Of a DNA stretch of 43,585 nucleotides, positions 15,495-22,447 are shown in pieces. The position numbers and the translations under genes were made by a program. Origin of the DNA: Adlercreutzia sp. ZJ473. Lineage in GTDB: Bacteria > Actinomycetota > Coriobacteriia > Coriobacteriales > Eggerthellaceae. The notes under the pieces are model-generated. The model saw nothing but the letters and a program-made list of their open reading frames with translations, ran no database searches and was not told where the DNA came from. Location: assembly GCF_013185065.1 (NCBI RefSeq), contig NZ_JAAVTO010000017.1, positions 1 through 43,585 on the forward strand. Reading direction: 5' to 3'. Numbering within the stretch: position 1 is the first letter of the stretch; each line of letters starts with the position of its first letter.

Positions 15495-15525
15495 TTGTTT
15501 CTGGTTATCTGATAACCTGAAACAA
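15495..15525. promoter_or_regulatory. 31-bp near-perfect palindrome, likely operator of the Fic gene
   Basis: TTGTTTCtGGTTATC (15495-15509) and GATAACCtGAAACAA (15511-15525) mirror each other with one mismatch around a central T. No T-run follows on either strand, so it is not a terminator. It begins 56 bp before the Fic ribosome-binding region, a normal place for an operator. Confidence 0.7.
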
Positions 15526-15580
15526 GCAGGGATCTTCTTTCAGGTTGTCGGCAGAGATGTTGTCGGCGAAGGAGCTCGAC

Positions 15581-16813
15581 ATGGGAACCCTTCACGAGGA
15601 AATGTGGCTCAGCGAAGGACGCGGGCGGACGCGCGCAGAGCGGCGCAGCGGCGCCTACTCCTACTATGTCCCGACGCCCCTCTCCAAGCTCAAGGTCCTG
15701 CTCGAGCCTGACGTCGTGGGTGATGTCAGCCGTGCTGAGATCGCCATCGCAAGGCTCAACGAGCAGGCGCTGGCCCTCCACAGCTCCGAGGGAATAGCCC
15801 GGCTGCTCCTCCGAGCCGAAGCGGTGTCCTCGTCTCACATCGAAGGCCTGAGCATCGGGACCCGGCGCCTGCTCAGAGCGGAGATGAAGAGAAGCGGCGT
15901 CATGATAAAGAGCGACAGCAACGCCGCCGAGGTGGTGGGCAACATCCACGCGATGGAGAAGGCCATCGCGGCGGCGCAAAGCGAGCAGAAGGTGACCGTC
16001 GGCACCATCCTCGACGTCCATCGCAAGCTCTGCGAGAACACGCGCATCGAGAAGTTCGGAGGCATGGTAAGAACCACGCAGAACTGGGTCGGGGGAAACG
16101 GGTACAACCCCCTCGACGCCGAGTACGTTCCCCCTGCCCCCGCGCACGTCGAAGCCTTGCTGAAGGACATCGCCTGCTTCTGCAACGACGAGACAACCTC
16201 CCCCCTCGTGCAGGCAGCTCTCGTGCACGCCCAGTTCGAGACCGTGCACCCCTTCGTCGACGGCAACGGGAGAACGGGACGAGCGCTCATCCACCTGGTG
16301 CTTCGTCGGCGCGGGCTGACGCCGAACCTCGTTCCTCCCCTGTCGCTCGTCATGGCCACGCAGGCGAAAAGCTACGTCAAGGGCCTCACCGACTATCGCT
16401 TCTTGGACGATGAGGACCCTGCCGTCGCACAGAGCGGCATCAACGAGTGGGTGTCGTTCTTTGCCGGAGCCTGCCTGACCGCCTGCGAGGAAGCCGAGGC
16501 GTTCGAAAAGAGCGCCCGAAGGCTGCAAGACGCGTGGAGGGAAAGGCTCGGATCAGTCAGGAAAGGGTCGGCGCTTGACGCGCTCCTTTCCGAGATGGTG
16601 GGAATGCCGCTCTTCACCATCGAAACGGCCAGCACCTCCCTGCACCGTGCGTTTAGCGCAACTTCCGCGGCAGTCGAGCGGTGCGTCGAGGCTGGCATTG
16701 TGAAGCCCGTGGGGAGCCAAAAGCGAAACCGCGTTTTCGAAGCGCCCGAGGCCATCGACGAGTTCAACGTGTTCGAGCGGAGGCTCGCGAGCCCTTCAAG
16801 TGCGAAGCGCTGA
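15581..16813 (+). CDS. Fic/DOC domain protein with winged-helix C-terminus
   Basis: 410 residues. Fic enzymes transfer AMP (or another group) from a nucleotide to a target hydroxyl. The active loop HPFVDGNGRTGR (about residues 223-234) is complete. An N-terminal inhibition motif SSSHIEGL (about 84-91) matches the (S/T)xxxE(G/N) pattern, so this is a class II, self-inhibited Fic. The last 90 residues look like a winged helix (LDALLSEMVGMPLFTIETAS…), common in this subfamily. The ATG at 15581 has AAGGAG six bases upstream; earlier TTG and ATG codons (15545, 15557) lack this. A 31-bp palindrome just upstream may be its operator, possibly bound by the protein's own winged helix. It stands alone, without an antitoxin gene. 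Confidence 0.9.
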   Translation: MGTLHEEMWLSEGRGRTRAERRSGAYSYYVPTPLSKLKVLLEPDVVGDVSRAEIAIARLNEQALALHSSEGIARLLLRAEAVSSSHIEGLSIGTRRLLRAEMKRSGVMIKSDSNAAEVVGNIHAMEKAIAAAQSEQKVTVGTILDVHRKLCENTRIEKFGGMVRTTQNWVGGNGYNPLDAEYVPPAPAHVEALLKDIACFCNDETTSPLVQAALVHAQFETVHPFVDGNGRTGRALIHLVLRRRGLTPNLVPPLSLVMATQAKSYVKGLTDYRFLDDEDPAVAQSGINEWVSFFAGACLTACEEAEAFEKSARRLQDAWRERLGSVRKGSALDALLSEMVGMPLFTIETASTSLHRAFSATSAAVERCVEAGIVKPVGSQKRNRVFEAPEAIDEFNVFERRLASPSSAKR

Positions 16814-16872
16814 CGCGCTTGCTTTTGACGCCATGGGGCTTGGATGCTCCCGTATGCACAGCTCGCTTGCGA

Positions 16873-16929
16873 CCAGATCTTTCGACTGACTCCGCGCCTT
16901 TCGGACGCTCCGCCTAGGATGGCATGAGG
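16873..16929. repeat. Half copy of the interspersed repeat
   Basis: Starts CCAGATCTTTCGACT and ends CCTAGGATGGCATGAG, matching the right half of the 15273-15398 element with substitutions. Immediately downstream of the Fic gene. Confidence 0.65.
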
Positions 16930-17010
16930 TGCCTGGCACTCGTGAACTCAAGCGCTTCGCTCAGTGACACGGGGCCTGAGGTGCTCCGCCCGTCGATCGT
17001 CGACGACGTT

Positions 17011-17227
17011 ACCGACAACGGTGCTTTTCCATCCACCCCTCAGGTGATCCTGGATGCAAAGAGGCCGTTATCGGCGATTTCCTGGGGAAAGTGGATGCGA
17101 AAGCGCCGTTGTCGGTGGTTTTCGGGGCTCGTATCGCCGATAACGAGCATTTTCCATCCAGCTTTCCAGAATGGTGGATGGAAAAGGGGCGTTATCGGTG
17201 TGCAGGATGGAAAGAAGGCGTTGTCGC
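17011..17227. repeat. Cluster of six ~25-bp repeats in alternating orientation
   Basis: The unit reads CCGAYAACG, about four bases, TTT, then CATCCA. Forward copies lie at 17011-17036 and 17137-17160, inverted copies at 17051-17074, 17091-17116, 17175-17198 and a diverged one at 17204-17227. Copies facing each other can form hairpins with 20-bp arms. The whole gap 16814-17402 contains no believable gene; a 160-codon plus-strand frame here is made of the repeats. Fragments of the ATGACA repeat follow at 17226-17290. Confidence 0.75.
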
Positions 17228-17327
17228 TCGCTCGGGATGACACGAGGAGGGGAGCCTCGCTCGGAATGACGCGAGGGAGGACATCTTGGCGAAGAGGCGC
17301 ACGAAAGATACGTGAGGAAGGCGTCTG

Positions 17328-17364
17328 CTCAAAACGCGAAGAAGGCGCCGGGCTTGGCGCCTTC
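17328..17364 (-). terminator. Terminator of the PaaK-type ligase gene
   Basis: A perfect 9-bp stem GAAGGCGCC/GGCGCCTTC (17341-17364) with a six-base loop; on the minus strand TTCGCGTTTT follows. About 40 bp after the ligase stop codon. Confidence 0.7.
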
Positions 17365-17402
17365 CTCGCGCTCATATCCCTCGCGTTCGACACGATCTTC
17401 TT

Positions 17403-18638
17403 TTAGTAGCGGGAGTCGAAGATTCGCTTGGTCTTCTTCTCTGAGCGCGGGAGCTCGCCCATGGGGACGCCCTTCGCGTCAGGGGTGCAGCCGAGCTTCG
17501 CCTTGAAGATCATGGCGAGCTCCTCTTCGCAGCGCGCCTTCTCCTCGCCTTCGAGCGGCGTCTCGAACAGGACCGTGAGCACGTCCTTGCCCGAGATGTT
17601 CTCGATCATCACCTGGTACTCGGAGCTGGTGCCGTTGGTGATCTGGATGACCTCCTCCACCTGGGCGGGGAACATGTTGCAGCCCTTGACCTTGAACATG
17701 TCGTCGGTGCGGCCCGTCAGCGTGGCGATGCGCGGGTGGCGGCTGCCGCAGGCGCACTCGCCCGGGACGATGTGCGTCAGGTCGTGCGTGCGGTAGCGGA
17801 TGAGCGGCGCGCCCTCCTTCTGCAGCGTGGTGAGCACGAGCTCGCCTTCCTCGCCGTCAGGCAGGACCTCGCCCGTGTTCGGGTCGACCACCTCGATGTA
17901 GACGTAGTCGTCCCAGATGTGCATGCCCGAGTGCTCGTCGCAGCTGATGCCGATGCCGGGGCCATAGATCTCGGTGAGGCCGTAGATGTCGTAGATCTCG
18001 ATGCCGAGCTCGTTCTGGATGCGGCTGCGCATCTTCTCGCCCCAGCGCTCGGAGCCGATGACGCCCTTGCGCAGCTTCAGGCGGCTGCGGATGCCGCGCT
18101 TCTGGATCTCCTCGGCCAGGAGCAGCGCGTATGAGCTGGTGGCGCCGATGACCGTGGAGCCGAGGTCCTCCATCATCTTGAGCTGCTTGTCGGTGTTGCC
18201 GGGGCCCATGGGGATGGCCATGGCGCCGAGGCGCTCGGCGCCGAGCTGGAAGCCGATGCCCGCGGTCCACAGGCCGTAACCCGGCGTGATCTGGATGCGG
18301 TCGGCGTTGGTGACGCCCGCCATCTCATAGCAGCGCGCGAACTGGATGGCCCAGTCGTCGACGTCCTTCTGGGTGTAGGGGATGATGACCGGCGTGCCCG
18401 TGGTGCCCGATGAGCTGTGGATGCGCACCACCTTCTCGTCCGGCACGGCCTGCAGCCCCAGCGGGTAGGCGGCGCGTAGGTCGTCCTTCTCGGAGAAGGG
18501 CAGCTTCTCGAAGTCGGCCTGGGTCTTGACGTCGCCCATGTCGATGCCTTCGAACTTCTTGGCGTAGAAGGGGCTGCGCTCCTTCAAGTTGGCGAGCTGC
18601 TTCTTCAGCATGTCGAGCTGTGCGGGGGTCATTTCCAT
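17403..18638 (-). CDS. paaK: Phenylacetate-CoA ligase family protein
   Basis: 411 residues. Adenylate-forming enzyme of the PaaK type: activates an aryl- or other carboxylic acid with ATP and joins it to CoA. The P-loop SSSGTTGTPVIIPYT (about residues 74-88) and the IYGLTEIYGPGIGISC motif (about 215-230) are clear, as is the C-terminal PRSEKKTKRIFDSRY. It is slightly shorter than PaaK of E. coli (~437). The start is ATG 18638 (MEMTPAQLDMLKKQL), with AGAAAGAGA upstream. The natural acid is uncertain; iorAB, 20 kb away, also produces or uses aryl-acyl-CoA, which makes an aromatic acid reasonable. A leaderless 22-codon ORF and a long hairpin precede it in the same transcript. Confidence 0.88.
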   Translation of the reverse strand: MEMTPAQLDMLKKQLANLKERSPFYAKKFEGIDMGDVKTQADFEKLPFSEKDDLRAAYPLGLQAVPDEKVVRIHSSSGTTGTPVIIPYTQKDVDDWAIQFARCYEMAGVTNADRIQITPGYGLWTAGIGFQLGAERLGAMAIPMGPGNTDKQLKMMEDLGSTVIGATSSYALLLAEEIQKRGIRSRLKLRKGVIGSERWGEKMRSRIQNELGIEIYDIYGLTEIYGPGIGISCDEHSGMHIWDDYVYIEVVDPNTGEVLPDGEEGELVLTTLQKEGAPLIRYRTHDLTHIVPGECACGSRHPRIATLTGRTDDMFKVKGCNMFPAQVEEVIQITNGTSSEYQVMIENISGKDVLTVLFETPLEGEEKARCEEELAMIFKAKLGCTPDAKGVPMGELPRSEKKTKRIFDSRY

Positions 18639-18765
18639 GATGGTCTCTTTCTGTGGAGGCCGCGGCGGACATGGGCGCGCGGCGGCTTGACGAACGGAAC
18701 GCGGCGGCAACGCGGGACGTGCGCTGGAGCGAGCAGATGCGAAGCCGACCGGAGAAATGCGCGGC

Positions 18766-18816
18766 GCTTCAAACCCGGCGCACGCCGCGCCGAAGCGCAG
18801 CCCGCGGGCTTGAAGC
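18766..18816 (-). other. Stable hairpin in the paaK leader, abutting the upstream ORF stop
   Basis: On the minus strand GCTTCAAGCCCG (18816-18805) pairs with CGGGTTTGAAGC (18777-18766), 12 bp including one G-U pair, with further GC-rich pairing possible inside the loop. The first base of the stem is the last base of the TAG stop of the upstream ORF. No T-run follows, so it is not a plain terminator. Confidence 0.55.
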
Positions 18817-18884
18817 TAAAGCCATCGCCCAGCCAACGCGTTGCGCGCGGCGAGCAGAGAAGAGATGTCGTCCATCAGAAGCAT
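18816..18884 (-). CDS. 22-codon leaderless upstream ORF before paaK
   Basis: The ATG at 18884 stands seven bases after a TACAAT -10 box, with no room for a ribosome-binding site. The peptide starts MLLMDDISSLLAARN and ends GRWL-stop. It is far too short for a protein domain; it could be a regulatory leader peptide whose translation affects the hairpin directly behind its stop. It may equally be unused sequence after a real promoter. Confidence 0.4.
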   Translation of the reverse strand: MLLMDDISSLLAARNALAGRWL

Positions 18885-18891
18885 GTTCGCT

Positions 18892-18919
18892 ATTGTACGC
18901 TAAAGCACCCGCGACGCAA
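18892..18919 (-). promoter_or_regulatory. Promoter of the paaK transcript
   Basis: TTGCGT (18919-18914, minus strand), 16-bp spacer, TACAAT (18897-18892). The expected start base is the A of the ATG at 18884 or adjacent to it. Confidence 0.6.
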
Positions 18920-18939
18920 CCGGTCGCGAGTGCTTTTTC
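18904..18939 (+). terminator. Terminator-like hairpin overlapping the paaK promoter
   Basis: AGCACCCGCGAC (18904-18915) pairs with GTCGCGAGTGCT (18923-18934), one mismatch, followed on the plus strand by TTTTT. No plus-strand gene ends nearby; on the minus strand it could end the winged-helix gene message, though with a shorter T-run. Confidence 0.55.
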
Positions 18940-19117
18940 GGCAAGAAATTGCTGGGAGGATGATCAGCAGGCGCATGCAGAAGCGGAACCGTTTCCCGAC
19001 GTCGAAGTCTGGGCGTGTTCCGCCTGCAGCTGAATCTTAACACAGAAGCCCTGCCCTGAGAGCGCCCAGACCCCTTCGCAAGAGACGGCCATAACCAGCT
19101 CTTCGCGTGCCGTCGCG

Positions 19118-19393
19118 CTACTGCCCGCCTTGGTGCTGCACGATGCGGTAGGCGTTGCCTACTTGAGCTCCGTTATTGTCGTGGCAGGCTATGACCTCCA
19201 CGAGGCCCTCCTTGCGAAAACGCACGATGGCGCGATCGACGGTCTTCTCGCTGCAGCCCACAGCATGGGCGATGTCGTTCTTGGTGCACCGCGCCACGCC
19301 GTCAAACACCGACAGCTCGGCAATACGTCCGAGGATTCGCTGCTGGGAGTATGTCAGGCGTTTGGCGCATCCTCCCTCGTTCTTTGGAGCCAT
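19118..19393 (-). CDS. Small winged-helix DNA-binding protein
   Basis: 91 residues. A helix-turn-helix is visible in NDIAHAVGCSEKTVDRAIVR (about residues 36-55) followed by a wing (FRKEGLVEVIACHDNN). It is the shape of a MarR/GntR-type wHTH without any effector domain. I chose ATG 19393 with GGAGGGGG about ten bases upstream; a TTG at 19429 would add 12 residues. It is the first gene beyond the distal end of the fibre locus, on the same strand, and its upstream region carries both a C11 tract and a 21-bp motif also found upstream of the fibre operon, so it may regulate that locus; this is inference. Confidence 0.7.
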   Translation of the reverse strand: MAPKNEGGCAKRLTYSQQRILGRIAELSVFDGVARCTKNDIAHAVGCSEKTVDRAIVRFRKEGLVEVIACHDNNGAQVGNAYRIVQHQGGQ

Positions 19394-19557
19394 GCTACCG
19401 CAACCCCCTCCGTCGACGGCAAGCGCCAAGGGCGCTCGTCCCGCGGGTCAACGCGAAGAGGCCGGCCTCCTTGCTGTCAACGGCGAACGCCTGCGATGCG
19501 GAGATGGGGAAGAGGCGGTCGCACATGCGAGCACAAGGGCCGTTTTTCATTTTGAAG

Positions 19558-19568
19558 CCCCCCCCCCC
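19558..19568. repeat. 11-base poly-C tract
   Basis: Eleven consecutive C (poly-G on the minus strand), about 165 bp upstream of the winged-helix gene start. Tracts of this length are prone to slippage in replication or sequencing. Confidence 0.9.
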
Positions 19569-19761
19569 GCAGATTTTTCCGACTTTCCAACGGTTCCATC
19601 TCCCTGCTCCCATCCTTTCTAGCTAGCTCCAGTAACTCGCTTTTGGGCCAAACCTCGTGCATACTACTGCAAGCAACCGCAAGTGTTTCAATGCTTTTGT
19701 AAATGATGTATTTTCTGCGCTAAGCGGAAATTCCCCTTGATTTATTGCACATCCTATGATT

Positions 19762-19782
19762 TTTTGTCACCCCTCCCCCAAG
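19762..19782. repeat. 21-bp direct repeat, distal copy
   Basis: TTTTGTCACCCCTCCCCCAA plus G is identical at 19762-19782 and 36654-36674, in the same orientation, flanking the 16.9-kb fibre locus. The bases GATT precede both copies (with one extra A at the right copy). Confidence 0.85.
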
Positions 19783-19882
19783 CCAACCACCTCAGTATGC
19801 TGCTTGGCAGCGCGCTACGGGAGGGCTTCACTCCTGCTCTGCTGATGCCTGGAAAAGCCATGCTGCGCAGCCCCGTCAGATC

Positions 19883-20410
19883 TCAAGCCTGCGCCCGCAG
19901 GCGGGCGGCCAGCACGTTGAACAGCACGCCGCACACGGCGAAGGCAAGCAGGTACACCTTGCCCACCGTCGTGGTGAGCACGGCCAGGATGTCGCCCAGG
20001 GCGGGAACGGAAAGCACCATGAGCCCCTGGTAGTTGGCGTACGGCACGCGCTCGAGGTCCACGTCGGCGTTGGCGTCGCCCTTGGTCTCAAGAGCGCCTT
20101 CCACCACGTTGTTGGAGGTCACGCGATGCACCACCGTGCTGTCCTCGTGGGCGAAGGCGATCACGTCGCCCGCGACCGCGTCAGCGGGATCGCCCGCCGC
20201 CACGAACACGGCGCTGCCCACCGGGATGGTCGGCTCCATGGATCCCGACTCGATGCGCATGACCTGGACGCCAACTGTGCGCGGCAAGACGGCGGGCAGC
20301 AGCAGCGCTATCACGCTTACCAGTATGAGTATGCCGGCGCAGTTGCACGCGGCAGCCGCAATGCGACGGCCGCGCGCCTTCGACGCCGATGATCGCCCGC
20401 TGCGCACCAT
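19883..20410 (-). CDS. sipW: SipW-type (ER-type) signal peptidase I
   Basis: About 176 residues. The catalytic Ser sits in RIESGSMEPTIPVGS (about residue 57) and the partner base is a His in VVHRV (about 94) rather than the Lys of ordinary bacterial signal peptidases; this Ser/His pair defines the SipW/archaeal/ER type. One membrane helix lies before the active site (LILVSVIALLLPAVL) and one or two at the C-terminus. In Bacillus, SipW processes the biofilm fibre protein TasA. It is the last gene of the fibre locus and lies directly behind TasA-like genes. Start ATG 20410 or the adjacent GTG, with GGAGG close upstream. Confidence 0.87.
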   Translation of the reverse strand: MVRSGRSSASKARGRRIAAAACNCAGILILVSVIALLLPAVLPRTVGVQVMRIESGSMEPTIPVGSAVFVAAGDPADAVAGDVIAFAHEDSTVVHRVTSNNVVEGALETKGDANADVDLERVPYANYQGLMVLSVPALGDILAVLTTTVGKVYLLAFAVCGVLFNVLAARLRAQA

Positions 20411-20429
20411 CGCCTCCGCAGATCGCACG

Positions 20430-21503
20430 CTATCCCTTGCGATTAGCGTCGCGCGACCGCCTGCGCATGACGACGAAGCGCCACGCGACGACGCCGACGA
20501 TCGCAAGCACCAGGCAGGCAACTGCGATGCCCACCGGCGAGGCGAGGCCCCACAGCACCTGCGACTTCCCGTCGGCGGCGTTCGCAGCAAGCGGAACGGC
20601 GCTGTCATCGATGGAGGCGATCTCGGCGGGCGCGTCGGACAGGGGCACGCCGTCTGAGGGGATGTCGGTCGTGGGAGCCGGGTTCTGCTCGACAGCGCCG
20701 TCCTGGCCGTCCTGGCCGGCGGCATCCGTCGCGCCCGTCCCAGCGCCCGCAGCGCCCGCTGCGCCAGCGGCACCAGCCGCACCAGCACCAGCGCCGGCCG
20801 CGCCTCCCTCGCCCTCGCCCGCAGCCACAGGTGTGTACACGAACGTAAACGCGTTCTTCGACTCATCTTCCGAGAGGGTGCCGCTCAAGTTGTACGCCTG
20901 GGGCCGATAGCCCTCGATGTAGCGGTACGCCACCACCGGGCGGTCACCCACGTTGCCCTCGTAGCGCTGCGCGGGCGCGAGCTCGCGCCCGCTCTCGTCC
21001 ACGTAGGTCACCGTGTAGTACGTGACCGAGCCCTTCATGCCATAGGCGACCACCAGGTCAACGTCCTCGTCAACGATGAAGGACGACGTGTTCGCCACGG
21101 CGAGCGCCGTGTCGTTGTCGCGCCCGGCGAGCTTGATCCCCTTCACATAGTACTTGCTGTTGTCGGAAACGCGCACCATCTCAGGATGGAAGCTCCACCG
21201 CGCACCTGCGGGGATGTTCGCGTATATCTTGCAGCCCTCGCCATCGACCATGCCCTGGTTGCCGGCGAACACGCGCACCGTGTACGTGTAGTCCGCCTTG
21301 CCGTTCGCAACGCCAGCAGCGTCGACGGCGTCGGCGGCATGGGCGACGCCGGGGCACAGCGCCCCGCACAGAGCCAGCGCCGCGAGGAGGGCGCCCGCCG
21401 CAGCCAGCAAGGTCATCCGAGCACCCGCCAAGGCGCCCCCGCGCAGACGGCGCGAAGCCGCGCCTGCTCCGTTAACTCGGTCAGCTCCGCTAACGCCTCG
21501 CAT
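20430..21503 (-). CDS. MucBP-like secreted protein with C-terminal membrane anchor
   Basis: 357 residues. A basic N-terminus and long hydrophobic stretch (MTLLAAAGALLAALALCGAL…AHA) form a signal peptide. A MucBP-like repeat follows (TYYTVTYVDESGRELAPAQR, about 160-230), then an Ala/Gly linker, and a C-terminal helix with a basic tail (WRFVVMRRRSR). There is no LPXTG, so it stays in the membrane by its own helix. It could be the basal or anchoring part of the fibre, or bind mucin; MucBP domains are mostly found on surface proteins of gut bacteria. It overlaps the LPQTG gene by 14 bases and lies 20 bases before sipW. Confidence 0.75.
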   Translation of the reverse strand: MRGVSGADRVNGAGAASRRLRGGALAGARMTLLAAAGALLAALALCGALCPGVAHAADAVDAAGVANGKADYTYTVRVFAGNQGMVDGEGCKIYANIPAGARWSFHPEMVRVSDNSKYYVKGIKLAGRDNDTALAVANTSSFIVDEDVDLVVAYGMKGSVTYYTVTYVDESGRELAPAQRYEGNVGDRPVVAYRYIEGYRPQAYNLSGTLSEDESKNAFTFVYTPVAAGEGEGGAAGAGAGAAGAAGAAGAAGAGTGATDAAGQDGQDGAVEQNPAPTTDIPSDGVPLSDAPAEIASIDDSAVPLAANAADGKSQVLWGLASPVGIAVACLVLAIVGVVAWRFVVMRRRSRDANRKG

Positions 21504-22434
21504 GCTCGCCTTCCTTTCCCGCCGTCTCCTGCTCGCGCCTCCAGTATCGCCCGAGCAGCGCCATCACGAACAGCATCGCGCCGACTACGCCCGCAAGGAC
21601 CAGAAGCAGGATCATGTTCGTGCGATCACCCGTCTGCGGAAGCATCGATCCCAGAGGGCCGCTTGACCCCGGCGGGTCAAGCGACACCGACGGCGAGCCG
21701 GGCGTTGCCGGCGAGCCGGGCGTCGCCGCCAGCTCCACCGCGAACTTCATCTTGATGTCGGCCAGCGTGTCCTGGTAGGCGTTGTTGTTCGTCTCCCCGT
21801 CAAGGGACACCTGCAGCGTGACCAGGCCCTGCTCGTCCGACTTCAGCGTGTCGAGCATCAGGAAGCCCTCAAGCGAGCTGGTGGCCTCGTGAAGGCCCTC
21901 GCCCGAGCTGCCCACGGACTCGCCGCCCACCTGGTCGCTGCTGAACAGCGTCTTCTCCTGGCCGGACGGCCCCTTGTACGTGAGCACGTAGCCGTAGCCG
22001 CCGCCGTGCGCCACCGACACGGACGCCTCCAGCGACCTGATGACCTCGTTGGCGAGGTACCAGTCGGTGGTGGCCGCGTGGTCGTTCTTGATGGTCACGG
22101 CCACGGTGTTGACGTCACCCGGCTGCATGTCGGACACCGCGTCAGCGAAGTTCATGTTCTCGGGCGCGTGGACCATCTTCTCGTCAGGCGTGAAGGTCAC
22201 GCTCCAGTCGGTGCGCCCGTTGTACTCGACAGCGTGCGCCGCACCCGTTGGCAGCGCGGCCGTCACGCAAGCAGCGCACAGGGCGAACGTCGCCAGCGCC
22301 GCCAGCATCAGGAAGCCCATCGCCGCGCGAGCGCCCTGCCGCACGCCCTGCCGTGCGCGCATGCCAGCGCACGCACATGCCAGCACGCTGCCGCAAGCTC
22401 CCGCGCGAGCGCCCTTCTCTCTCCTCAGTCCCAT
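21490..22434 (-). CDS. LPQTG-anchored secreted protein
   Basis: About 314 residues. A long signal region ending …TGAAHA, one beta-rich domain (WSVTFTPDEKMVHAPENMNF … PGDVNTVAVTIKNDHAATTD), a short GSP-rich linker, and the cell-wall sorting signal LPQTGDRTN followed by a hydrophobic helix and a basic tail. The PGDVNTVAVTIKND pattern resembles the TasA/camelysin-type sandwich, where such a strand precedes the strand-donor region. Start chosen at ATG 22434, eight bases after AGGAGG; a TTG at 22440 is too close to it. Substrate for a sortase, most likely the one at 25085-26191 or a housekeeping enzyme elsewhere. Confidence 0.8.
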   Translation of the reverse strand: MGLRREKGARAGACGSVLACACAGMRARQGVRQGARAAMGFLMLAALATFALCAACVTAALPTGAAHAVEYNGRTDWSVTFTPDEKMVHAPENMNFADAVSDMQPGDVNTVAVTIKNDHAATTDWYLANEVIRSLEASVSVAHGGGYGYVLTYKGPSGQEKTLFSSDQVGGESVGSSGEGLHEATSSLEGFLMLDTLKSDEQGLVTLQVSLDGETNNNAYQDTLADIKMKFAVELAATPGSPATPGSPSVSLDPPGSSGPLGSMLPQTGDRTNMILLLVLAGVVGAMLFVMALLGRYWRREQETAGKEGEHARR

Positions 22435-22447
22435 AGTCAAAGCCTCC

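Larger units (their letters stand above)
19430..19882. other. Gene-free gap with C11 tract and direct repeat
   Basis: 450 bp between the winged-helix gene and the fibre locus. GC content drops visibly in 19610-19770. It holds an 11-C homopolymer (19558-19568) and one copy of the 21-bp repeat (19762-19782). Open frames crossing the C tract are short and unconvincing. Confidence 0.5.

Noticed and set aside
17011-17227. CRISPR array
   Set aside because: Repeats alternate in orientation, spacers are short and unequal, and no cas gene is in the window.
16924-17406. 160-codon plus-strand ORF
   Set aside because: It is built from the short repeats and runs into the terminator of the convergent paaK gene; no start signal.
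19395-19662. Phase-variable gene reading through the C11 tract
   Set aside because: The frames on each side of the tract are short, low-complexity and end quickly; a role in a leader seems more likely than in a coding sequence.
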